A DNA stretch of 14,097 bases, taken from positions 1-14,097 of the forward strand of contig DAOUMF010000117.1 in NCBI GenBank assembly GCA_034411955.1, read 5' to 3'. Shown in pieces: positions 1-6,180 of the stretch. The position numbers and the translations under genes are program-made. This stretch comes from DAOUMF01 sp034411955 (lineage in GTDB: Bacteria > Chloroflexota > Dehalococcoidia > SM23-28-2 > RBG-16-64-32). The notes under the pieces were generated by a model. It saw only the letters and a list, made by a program, of their open reading frames with translations, was not told the origin of the DNA and ran no database searches. Each line of letters starts with the position of its first letter. Position 1 is the stretch's first letter.

Positions 1-1050
1 GTGCCACACCACCTCCGGCCGGGCGCAGCGGACCCGGGACATGCTGACGGTGCCCTCGAAGCTCCAGGCGGCCACATGACTGGCGCCCACCTCCTGGGCC
101 ACGCGCAGGCCGGTGCGCAGCTCCTCCTCCCGGCCCTGGGGCACGGAGAAGGCCTGCACCCAGATCTCAAGCTCCCGGCCGTGCCGCCGCGCGGCCGCGG
201 CGGCGGCCTCGCCGTAGGCACGCACGAATGGCTCCGCCTCCGTCCCGAACAGGTACCAGTAGGGATCGCAGCCGAAGATGTCCAGGGCCGGGATGGCGGC
301 CGCGGCCTCGAAGTCGCCCACGCCGATGTGGAGCGTCGCCTCCAGGCCTAGCGGGTCCGCCCCGGCGGGGCCGCGCTCAAGGGCGCGAGCCAATCGCTCC
401 TGCTGCAGCGGGAAGCCGTGGGCGGCAAGGTCGGTTGGCATCAGGCAGAGAGCGTTGCGCAACCCCCTCTCGTGGCCGTATCGACACATCTCCGTCAGCA
501 GCTCCAGCAGGGACGACTCCCGGAAGGCTCGGACATCGGGGGTGAAGCGGGCGGGCATATCGCCGCCGTGACGCTGGCGGAAGAGGCCGAGGCAGACGTC
601 GCAGCGGCAGGCCCAGGCGCCGGAGAGGTCGCCCCGCCAGAGACCCACGTAGAAGTGAGGCTCGTCCCAGAACAGGACGTCGCCGCCGGCGGTGGCGCAG
701 GCGTCGATCCAGCCGCGGAGGAAGGCCCGCGTCTCCGGGTGATTGGGGCAGGCCGCGCCCACGCGGCGCCCGTCGGAGAGGACCTGCCACGTCTGCGGGT
801 GATCCAGGGGAAAGCGCGTGAACGCCTCGCCCGAGAAGATGCCGACCAGCCCCCAGGGGTCGAGCCAGGCCTCAAGGCCGGCCCCGTGGGTGGCGGCCAC
901 GACCTCGCGGACCGTGTCGCGGTAGTAGGCGAGGTCGGTCTCGGTGAAGCAGTGAACGACGTAGGTGCAGCCGTGGTCGACGATCTCCTGGAGGTCATCG
1001 CTGACGTGGCGCAGGGTGCGGGAGGAGAAGTAGGCAACTCCGGTCTCCAT
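1..1050 (-). CDS. Uncharacterised TIM-barrel, glycosidase-like protein (3' end beyond window)
   Basis: An open frame of 350 codons runs from an ATG at 1050 off the left edge, so the C-terminus is missing. The start is supported by GGGAGG six bases upstream. Alternating hydrophobic strands and helices look like a (beta/alpha)8 barrel. Residues 128-134 (WDEPHFY) end a strand with acidic residues D129 and E130, as in glycosidase active sites. C148, C150 and C153 form a CxC-x2-C cluster followed by a Phe/Arg/Gly-rich helix, like the small metal-binding loop of GH42-like and related barrel proteins. W297 and the segment around 323-331 (HVAAWSFEG) resemble late barrel strands. No signal peptide is evident. 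The substrate is unknown, and the glycosidase link rests on general appearance only. The gene is divergent from the nitroreductase gene. Confidence 0.72.
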   Translation of the reverse strand, partial: METGVAYFSSRTLRHVSDDLQEIVDHGCTYVVHCFTETDLAYYRDTVREVVAATHGAGLEAWLDPWGLVGIFSGEAFTRFPLDHPQTWQVLSDGRRVGAACPNHPETRAFLRGWIDACATAGGDVLFWDEPHFYVGLWRGDLSGAWACRCDVCLGLFRQRHGGDMPARFTPDVRAFRESSLLELLTEMCRYGHERGLRNALCLMPTDLAAHGFPLQQERLARALERGPAGADPLGLEATLHIGVGDFEAAAAIPALDIFGCDPYWYLFGTEAEPFVRAYGEAAAAAARRHGRELEIWVQAFSVPQGREEELRTGLRVAQEVGASHVAAWSFEGTVSMSRVRCARPEVVWH

Positions 1051-1068
1051 AGCACGCCTCCCAGAGCC

Positions 1069-1098
1069 TTGAACGCATCATCGATGTGAGTATAGCCT
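1069..1098 (+). promoter_or_regulatory. Sigma70-like promoter of the nitroreductase gene
   Basis: TTGAAC at 1069-1074 and TAGCCT at 1093-1098 are separated by 18 bp. The -10 box is part of the octamer TAGCCTAT (1093-1100), which recurs upstream of the CoA-transferase at 4932 and the SDR at 11476 at nearly the same distance from the start codon. The predicted leader is about 25 nt. Confidence 0.6.
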
Positions 1099-1120
1099 AT
1101 GCTCCCAACGCTGGTGTCGA
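1089..1120 (-). promoter_or_regulatory. Possible promoter of the TIM-barrel gene, overlapping the divergent promoter
   Basis: On the minus strand a TATACT -10 box (1094-1089) lies about 39 bases before the start codon. The only -35-like hexamer is TCGACA at 1120-1115, with a long 20-bp spacer, so the call is weak. This -10 box shares two base pairs with the plus-strand -10 box of the nitroreductase gene, which would make the two promoters compete. Confidence 0.35.
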
Positions 1121-1130
1121 GGAGGCCGAC

Positions 1131-1664
1131 ATGGAGTTGCAAGAGCTTGTCCGCAAGCGCGGGATGGTGCGCGCTTTCCGGCCCGACCCGGTGCCGGAAG
1201 AGCTCGTGGAGAAACTGCTGCGCAACGCCGTGCGGGCCCCCAGCGCAGGGAACCTCCAGGCCTGGGAGTTCGTAGTGGTGGAGGAGCCGGTGGCGAAGCG
1301 GCGTCTGGCGGAGGCGGCGCTGGGCCAGATGTTCGTCGCCGAAGCGCCGGTGGTTATCGTCACCTGCCGCAACCTGGAGCGCAACGCCGGGCGGTACGGA
1401 GACCGGGGCCGCCACTTCTACAGCCTCATCGACGCCTCCTTCGCCTCGCTGATGATCCTGCTGTCAGCCCACGCCGAGGGCCTGGGCGCCTGCTTCGTGG
1501 GCGCCTACCGGGACGACGAGGTGTCGCGCATCCTCGGGCTCCCTGAGCACGTACGCCCGGTGGGGATCATACCCATCGGCTGGCCCGCCGAGCCAGTCAC
1601 GGTATCGGAGCGCTTGCCCCTGGCCGAGGTGCTGCACCACGAGCGCTTCGGCCAGCGGCGGTAG
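1131..1664 (+). CDS. Nitroreductase family FMN-dependent oxidoreductase
   Basis: The gene encodes 177 residues, the usual size for a compact nitroreductase. The start at 1131 is chosen over an in-frame ATG at 1086 because GAGGAGG lies at 1119-1125 and because family homology begins at the ELVRKRGMVRAF segment. That N-terminal basic segment and the APSAGNLQAWEF motif (about residues 36-47) are the FMN-phosphate and ring contacts seen in the family. The segment around EGLGACFVGAY (about 126-136) is the second conserved flavin loop. Such enzymes reduce nitro groups, quinones, enones or flavins with NAD(P)H in the cytoplasm. The substrate cannot be told from sequence. The histidine phosphatase follows 42 bp downstream but appears to have its own promoter. 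Confidence 0.93.
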   Translation: MELQELVRKRGMVRAFRPDPVPEELVEKLLRNAVRAPSAGNLQAWEFVVVEEPVAKRRLAEAALGQMFVAEAPVVIVTCRNLERNAGRYGDRGRHFYSLIDASFASLMILLSAHAEGLGACFVGAYRDDEVSRILGLPEHVRPVGIIPIGWPAEPVTVSERLPLAEVLHHERFGQRR

Positions 1665-1665
1665 G

Positions 1666-1695
1666 TTTGGCCCGGCGCTGGGAATCACGTATCAT
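1666..1695 (+). promoter_or_regulatory. Promoter of the histidine phosphatase gene, near-leaderless
   Basis: TTTGGC (1666-1671) and TATCAT (1690-1695) are spaced by 18 bp; TTGGCC with 17 bp also fits. Only 11 bases separate the -10 box from the ATG at 1707, so transcription should begin within about 5 nt of the start codon. The GGAG directly abutting the ATG is too close to act as a Shine-Dalgarno sequence, which fits a leaderless mRNA. Confidence 0.5.
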
Positions 1696-1706
1696 TCGGC
1701 CTGGAG

Positions 1707-2417
1707 ATGAGCGCTCAGCCCGAATCCGAGCCCCGCGGCGAACCTATCGCCGCCTACTTCCGCGACCTCCTGCTCATCGGCGGCGAGGCGACCCGACTGT
1801 ACCTGGTCCGCCACGCCCAGTCCGAGGGCAACCGCGGCGAGTACGAGGGGCCGGACGACGACCCGCCCCTGAGTGCGGTGGGGCGGGAGCAGGCCCGCCG
1901 CCTGGCCCAGCGCTTCGCCCGCCAGAGGGTCGATGCTCTGTATTCGAGCCCGATGCGCCGGACGCTGGAGACGGCCCAGGCCATCGCCGAGGCGACCGGC
2001 CTGACGGTGCGCACGGTGGAGAACCTGCACGAGGTGGACCTGGGCCCGGCCCAGCACGACTTCGATGCGTTTACGGAGGAGGAGGCGCTGGCCCTGCGGG
2101 AGCGGGTCGCGCGGCGGCCGACGTGGGACTCGTTCCCCGGCAGCGAGGGGAGCACGGCGGCGCGTCGCCGCGTCGCCGCGGCGCTGGACAGCATCATCGA
2201 GGAGTGCGCCGGCAAGCGGGTGGCGGTGGTGGTACACGGGGCGGTGATCATGACCTACGTCAGCCACGTTTTGGGCGTGGAGCGCGACATCCTGTTCTAC
2301 GCGCTCAACGCTGGGATCACGTCGGTCCGGGCGCAAGGGGAGCGGCGGGTCATCTGGCGCCTGAACGACGTCGCCCATCTGGACGGCATGCCGCCGGGCT
2401 TCGGGGGGATCTCCTAA
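1707..2417 (+). CDS. Histidine phosphatase (phosphoglycerate mutase-like) family protein
   Basis: The protein has 236 residues. The signature LVRHAQSEGN (residues 33-42) supplies R35 and the phospho-accepting H36. R84 in SSPMRRTLETA, E109 in LHEVDLG and the second catalytic H177 in VVVHGAVI complete the active-site set, so the enzyme should be active. About 30 residues precede the first strand, slightly longer than minimal members. Members dephosphorylate small metabolites such as sugar phosphates, nucleotides or cobalamin precursors, or act as phosphoglycerate mutases. The substrate is not readable here. The gene ends 14 bp from the convergent stop of the TIR gene, with no hairpin terminator between them. 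Confidence 0.92.
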   Translation: MSAQPESEPRGEPIAAYFRDLLLIGGEATRLYLVRHAQSEGNRGEYEGPDDDPPLSAVGREQARRLAQRFARQRVDALYSSPMRRTLETAQAIAEATGLTVRTVENLHEVDLGPAQHDFDAFTEEEALALRERVARRPTWDSFPGSEGSTAARRRVAAALDSIIEECAGKRVAVVVHGAVIMTYVSHVLGVERDILFYALNAGITSVRAQGERRVIWRLNDVAHLDGMPPGFGGIS

Positions 2418-2431
2418 GGCGGGCGGAAAGC

Positions 2432-3622
2432 TCAGCCCTGCGCTAGCTCGCGAAGATCGCCCTTGCTCAGGCCCAGCTTGGAGTGAGGATCGAGGGCGCG
2501 CAGCAGTTGTTCCAGGCCGCGCTTGTAGTTCGCGTCGTCCTTGTCCCAGCCGCGGAAGTCACCCATGTGCTTCGCGATCACGTCCGCCTTCCGGGGATGC
2601 TCCCACCCTTCAAGGACGTAGTCGTCCAGCCGGACGGGGAAGAGGACATCGGTGTCGATCTTGACGTCTGGTTGGGCGGCCTGCCGTGATGTCAGTTCGT
2701 CCTCCCGTTGGAGGGCACGTTCGATCTCGCGCTGGACGCCCGGCCGTTGGAGCGATGATTCGGAGCAGATGACCACCGCCTTTTCATGCGCAGCAATAGC
2801 ACGGTCGATGTTGGCCCACACGCCACGGCCCACCAGAGCGTCCTCATCGTACTTCCAGCAACTGATGCCGCGTTCCTTCAAGTCTCGATACAGACGGTCA
2901 GCGAACTTCTCGTCTGGAGTGCCATAGCTGATGAAGCAGGAGAAGAACTGAATGGGGTGGCTTTCCAAGAGGGAAGGCAGGTAGTCCAGCAGCGTTTTGG
3001 GCACGCCGGCGTTCTCGAAGAACGTGCGCTGCTCACGCGTGAACTGGCCTCCCGCGCCCTGCAGGGTGAGGGCGAGCGTATCCACGCCGATGCTGCTGGG
3101 GGCTTGGTGGTCCACGGTCTCCAGCCCGCGAACCTGGCTCAGATCGCAACGGGCGAAGGCCGTGATGCCGCATTCAGCGCGTGAAAGGTCAGCCCCGTGG
3201 AGGTCGGCCCACATGAGGTCGACCCCTCTGAGGACGGCGCGGCTGAGGTCGGCCCCAATCAATTTAGCCCATCTGAGGTCGGCCTCGGTCAGGTTGGCGC
3301 TGCTGAGGTCAGCCTCTACGAGGCCAGCCCCCTTGAGGTTGGCCCAGCCGAGGGTGGCCCCGCGCAGCTTGGCCTTGCTGAGGTAGGCGCCCCGCAGCCT
3401 GGCCTCGACGAGGAAGGCTTTGCTGAGATCGGCCCTGCTGAGGTCAGCCCTGCGCAGGTCGGCCTCGCGCAGGTCAGCCCGTTTGAGGTCGGCCCCGCTG
3501 AGGTGGGCCCCGCTGAGGTCGGCCGCGCTGAGATCGAGCCGCTCGCGTGGGTGCTGCCGTTGCCACCTCGCGATGGCGGGCGCTCCGCGCTTGACGATCT
3601 CAACGTGCTCCGGGTTGGCCAT
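2432..3622 (-). CDS. Pentapeptide-repeat protein with C-terminal TIR domain
   Basis: The protein has 396 residues. The start at 3622 has a GGGAGGGGG purine tract upstream; the frame stays open farther upstream, but there it is a shadow of the enolase gene. A short lead (1-30) precedes 24 unbroken pentapeptide repeats (31-150) with Leu every fifth residue and A(D/N) before it, predicted to form a right-handed quadrilateral helix. After a linker (151-225), a bacterial TIR domain begins with FFSCFISYG (about 227-234). E299, in the QREIERAL helix, aligns with the catalytic glutamate of NADase TIR domains. The Trp that usually precedes the valine in this helix is Gly295. The C-terminal segment 326-378 (beginning DVLFPVRLDD) is typical of this repeat-TIR family. 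NAD hydrolysis and a role in immunity are inferences. The gene lies 32 bp downstream of the enolase gene and is less GC-rich than most neighbours. Confidence 0.9.
   Translation of the reverse strand: MANPEHVEIVKRGAPAIARWQRQHPRERLDLSAADLSGAHLSGADLKRADLREADLRRADLSRADLSKAFLVEARLRGAYLSKAKLRGATLGWANLKGAGLVEADLSSANLTEADLRWAKLIGADLSRAVLRGVDLMWADLHGADLSRAECGITAFARCDLSQVRGLETVDHQAPSSIGVDTLALTLQGAGGQFTREQRTFFENAGVPKTLLDYLPSLLESHPIQFFSCFISYGTPDEKFADRLYRDLKERGISCWKYDEDALVGRGVWANIDRAIAAHEKAVVICSESSLQRPGVQREIERALQREDELTSRQAAQPDVKIDTDVLFPVRLDDYVLEGWEHPRKADVIAKHMGDFRGWDKDDANYKRGLEQLLRALDPHSKLGLSKGDLRELAQG
3173..3532 (-). repeat. 15-nt periodic DNA encoding 24 pentapeptide repeats
   Basis: The DNA has a 15-base period matching the protein repeat, with units such as GACCTCAGC and GCCGACCTC recurring on the coding strand. 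It encodes residues 31-150 of the TIR protein without a broken unit. Such tracts can gain or lose units by slippage. This is coding repetition, not a CRISPR array. Confidence 0.85.
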
Positions 3623-3654
3623 GGCCGCTCGCCCCCTCCCTGCGGCTCGATCTC

Positions 3655-4788
3655 TCAGATCAGCCGGCTCGTGTCCGCCTGCTCGTACTGCTTGAGCTTC
3701 TCCTCGTCCAGCTCCAGGCCGAGGCCAGGCCTCTGGGGCAGGTGGACGTACCCCTCGGCGTCGATGCGCAGCGGCTCGGCGAAGATGAAATCGCGCGTCT
3801 CCGGCGTCCAGTTCGGCGGGTCGTACGGGAACTCGATGTAGGGCACGCGGGATGAGGCGGCGGCCACGTGCATGTTCGCCACCAGGCCGATGCCGTTGGT
3901 CCAGGTGTGCGGGGTGAACACCTTCCCCGCTGCCTCCACCATCGCCGCGATCTTGCGGGTGGTGGAGATGCCACCGATGAACGTGCAGTCCGGCTGGTAG
4001 ACGTCGAAGCAGCCGTTCTCCAGATAGGCGCGTATCTCCTCCGGCCCGCGGTTCAGCTCGCCGCCGGCTAACCTTAGCGTCGAAAGCGTTGATCGCAGCT
4101 CCGCCAGGCCGTCGTAGTCGTAGGCGTCCAGCGGCTCCTCCAGCCAGTAGACGCCGTAGCGCTCCATCTCCCTGCACGCGGCGATGGCCGTCTTCAGGTC
4201 CCAGCGGTTGGGCTGAAGGTCGGGGGCGATGCGCCAGCCCCAGTTGGCGTCCACCATGATGTCGATGTCGTCGCCGACGGCGTTGCGCACCGCCTCCAGC
4301 GTGCGGATGTCGTCGCGCCAGTCGGCGCTGTGGAAGCGCAGCTTGAGCGCCTTGAACCCCTCGGCGACGATCTGCTGCGCCGATTCGACCCGAGCCTCCA
4401 GGGGTCGCAGCTCGCCGGTCGAGGCGTACGCCTTCAGCTTGTCCGTGCCGCCGCCCAGCAGGCGGTACACCGGCTGGCCGGTGGCCTGGCCGATGACGTC
4501 CCACAGCGCCACCTCCACCGGCCACGGGCGGCCGACGAAGAATGCCATGGAGCGGAGCTGGGCGACGTGCCGGTCCATGTCGAACGGGTCCTGGCCCATG
4601 AGGAACATGCCGGCGATCTCCCAGCGCACGGGCACGCCGCCGGAGCCGACGCCGACGATCCCCTCGTCCGTGTGCACCTCCACGACATGGATGCGGGCGG
4701 AGGTCGTCGGCAGCGGCTGCCAGGTGGGATAGAAGGTCTTGGGCATTGGCATCTCGAACAGGCGGATCTTGACCTGGGTGATCTTCAT
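3655..4788 (-). CDS. Enolase-superfamily enzyme, mandelate racemase-like
   Basis: The protein has 377 residues, typical for the superfamily: an N-terminal capping domain (1-125) and then a modified TIM barrel. Metal ligands are D180 (MVDANWGW), E217/E218 (WLEEPL) and E244 (GGELNRG). H294 (TPHTW) and D267 (YQPDCT) are 27 residues apart, exactly the spacing of the His-Asp dyad in mandelate racemase, and E319 (IEFP) matches the acid near the barrel end. The usual KxK on strand two is K149-L-R151, so the second base is arginine. The likely chemistry is proton abstraction next to a carboxylate, giving dehydration or racemisation of a sugar-acid-like substrate. GGGAG lies about eight bases before the ATG. 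The TIR gene follows at 32 bp and may be co-transcribed. Confidence 0.93.
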   Translation of the reverse strand: MKITQVKIRLFEMPMPKTFYPTWQPLPTTSARIHVVEVHTDEGIVGVGSGGVPVRWEIAGMFLMGQDPFDMDRHVAQLRSMAFFVGRPWPVEVALWDVIGQATGQPVYRLLGGGTDKLKAYASTGELRPLEARVESAQQIVAEGFKALKLRFHSADWRDDIRTLEAVRNAVGDDIDIMVDANWGWRIAPDLQPNRWDLKTAIAACREMERYGVYWLEEPLDAYDYDGLAELRSTLSTLRLAGGELNRGPEEIRAYLENGCFDVYQPDCTFIGGISTTRKIAAMVEAAGKVFTPHTWTNGIGLVANMHVAAASSRVPYIEFPYDPPNWTPETRDFIFAEPLRIDAEGYVHLPQRPGLGLELDEEKLKQYEQADTSRLI

Positions 4789-4827
4789 CGCTAGCTCCCG
4801 GAAGCTGGTGCTGGGCGGTTCGCACGC

Positions 4828-4857
4828 ATCTTAGGTTGGCGGCCGCGCTGGCGTCAA
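4828..4857 (-). promoter_or_regulatory. Sigma70-like promoter of the enolase-superfamily gene
   Basis: On the minus strand TTGACG (4857-4852) and TAAGAT (4833-4828) are spaced by 18 bp. The predicted leader is about 33 nt. The -35 box faces the -35 box of the divergent CoA-transferase promoter 11 bp away, forming an inverted GTCAA/TTGAC pair. Confidence 0.6.
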
Positions 4858-4868
4858 TGCATGTCGCG

Positions 4869-4898
4869 TTGACACCGCCTCCGCGCCGCGAATAGCCT
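4869..4898 (+). promoter_or_regulatory. Sigma70-like promoter of the CoA-transferase gene at 4932
   Basis: A consensus TTGACA (4869-4874) is followed after 18 bp by TAGCCT (4893-4898), within the recurring octamer TAGCCTAT. The predicted leader is about 27 nt. It is back-to-back with the enolase promoter in the 143-bp divergent gap. Confidence 0.7.
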
Positions 4899-4931
4899 AT
4901 GGTCACGCCAGTCGATGCGAAGGAGGACGCC

Positions 4932-6119
4932 ATGGGCGGACCGTTAGAGGGGATCCGGGTCCTGGACTTCACCATCGCCCAGCAGGGGGCGTACGCCACG
5001 CTGCTGATGGCGGACATGGGCGCGGACGTCATCAAGGTGGAGCAGCCGGGCCGCGGCGAGATCGGGCGCGTGCTGGGGATGGACCGGAAGACCGGGTTCA
5101 GCGTCTACTTCCTGGCCATCAACCGGGGCAAGCGCAGCCTCACCCTGGACCTCAAGTCGGAGAAGGGGCGCGAGATCGCCCTGCGACTGGCCCGCGACTG
5201 CGACGTGGTGGCCAGCAACTTCCGGCCCGGAGTGATGGAGAAGATGGGCCTGGACTACGAAGCGTTCAAGCAGGTCAACCCGCGCATCATCTACGCCTCC
5301 GCCTCCGCCTTCGGTACGAAGGGACGGTTGGGCTGGAAGCCCGGGAACGACATCCTGGCCCAGGCGATGAGCGGGCTGATGAGCACCACAGGCGAGGACG
5401 ATGTACCGCTGCCCACCGGCGCCGCCGTCGCCGACCACATGAGCGGGCTCACCATGGCCCTCGGCATCGTCGCCGCCCTCTTCGCCCGCGAGCGAACGGG
5501 CCTGGGACAGAAGGTGGAGACCTCGCTGCTGGGGAGCACCCTGGCGGGCCAGTCCTGGGAGCTGACTCACTACCTGATGACGCGGGAGAAGCAGCCAAAG
5601 GCCGGCCGCGGCAACGCCCTCCTGCCGCTTATCTGGTACACCTATCGCACCGCCGACGGCTACATGGCTATAGGCGGAGTGCCCCCTGATCGCTGGCACG
5701 CCTTCTGCGAGGGGGTCGGCTGGCCTGAGCTGGAGACGGACGAACGGTTCGCCGGCGTGGGCGGGCGTATCCGCGAGAAGGCGGATCTGAATCGAGTGCT
5801 GGACGAGCACTTCTCGACCCGCACCACGGAGGAGTGGTTGCAGCGGTTGGAGGCGGCCGACATCTTCTGCGCCCCGGTCTACGACTACGCCCAGGTGAGC
5901 GATGAGCCGCAGGCGTACGACAACGGCTACCTGGTGCCCGTACAGCACCCGCGGCTGGGCGAGGTCACCATGGTGAACATCCCCATTCAGTTCAGCGAGA
6001 CGCCGGCGGCGATCGGGGCAGCCGAGCCGCCGCTAGGGGAGCACACGGCCGAGGTCCTCGAAGGATTCGGCTACGGTGCCGAGGAGGTCGAGCGGCTGCG
6101 TCAGGAGGGGGTAGTGTAG
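4932..6119 (+). CDS. CaiB/BaiF family (class III) CoA-transferase
   Basis: The protein has 395 residues, full length for the family. The start at 4932 has AAGGAGGA at 4919-4926; the frame is open to an ATG at 4899, but that codon lies essentially at the predicted transcription start. Family marks include LEGIRVLDF at the N-terminus, GADVIKVEQPG (30-40), NRGKRSLTLDLK (64-75), SNFRPG (95-100) and the C-terminal LGEHTAEVL. D168 in GAAVADHMSGL aligns with the catalytic aspartate that forms the acyl-anhydride and CoA intermediates. It should move CoA between carboxylic acids in the cytoplasm, activating a substrate for breakdown. The particular acid is unknown. It is a paralogue of the protein encoded at 8844-7579. 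Confidence 0.95.
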   Translation: MGGPLEGIRVLDFTIAQQGAYATLLMADMGADVIKVEQPGRGEIGRVLGMDRKTGFSVYFLAINRGKRSLTLDLKSEKGREIALRLARDCDVVASNFRPGVMEKMGLDYEAFKQVNPRIIYASASAFGTKGRLGWKPGNDILAQAMSGLMSTTGEDDVPLPTGAAVADHMSGLTMALGIVAALFARERTGLGQKVETSLLGSTLAGQSWELTHYLMTREKQPKAGRGNALLPLIWYTYRTADGYMAIGGVPPDRWHAFCEGVGWPELETDERFAGVGGRIREKADLNRVLDEHFSTRTTEEWLQRLEAADIFCAPVYDYAQVSDEPQAYDNGYLVPVQHPRLGEVTMVNIPIQFSETPAAIGAAEPPLGEHTAEVLEGFGYGAEEVERLRQEGVV

Positions 6120-6151
6120 CGGCTCGCCGTTCTCTGCCGGCGCTAGTTGCA

Positions 6152-6172
6152 GGCTCCGTCCGATCCGGGGCC
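6152..6172 (+). terminator. Weak hairpin between convergent genes
   Basis: A 7-bp stem with one G-T pair (6152-6158 with 6166-6172, loop of 7) lies 33 bp past the CoA-transferase stop and just before the convergent stop of the HU-fusion gene. The following GCGTCTCTTC is only moderately T-rich, so terminator function is uncertain. Confidence 0.25.
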
Positions 6173-6180
6173 GCGTCTCT

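Noticed and set aside
418..1089. A 223-codon plus-strand open frame
   Set aside because: Antisense to the TIM-barrel gene, whose own frame carries coherent structure and a GGGAGG site.
3173..3532. 15-base periodic repeats as a possible CRISPR array or satellite
   Set aside because: The period equals five codons and encodes a perfect pentapeptide solenoid, with no spacers.
2432..5035. An 867-codon minus-strand open frame seemingly fusing an upstream protein to the TIR protein
   Set aside because: Its upstream part is an out-of-frame reading of the enolase gene and the antisense of the CoA-transferase; the real gene starts at the ATG at 3622.
4944..5948. A 334-codon minus-strand open frame
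   Set aside because: Antisense to the clearly conserved CaiB CoA-transferase, with no recognisable domains.
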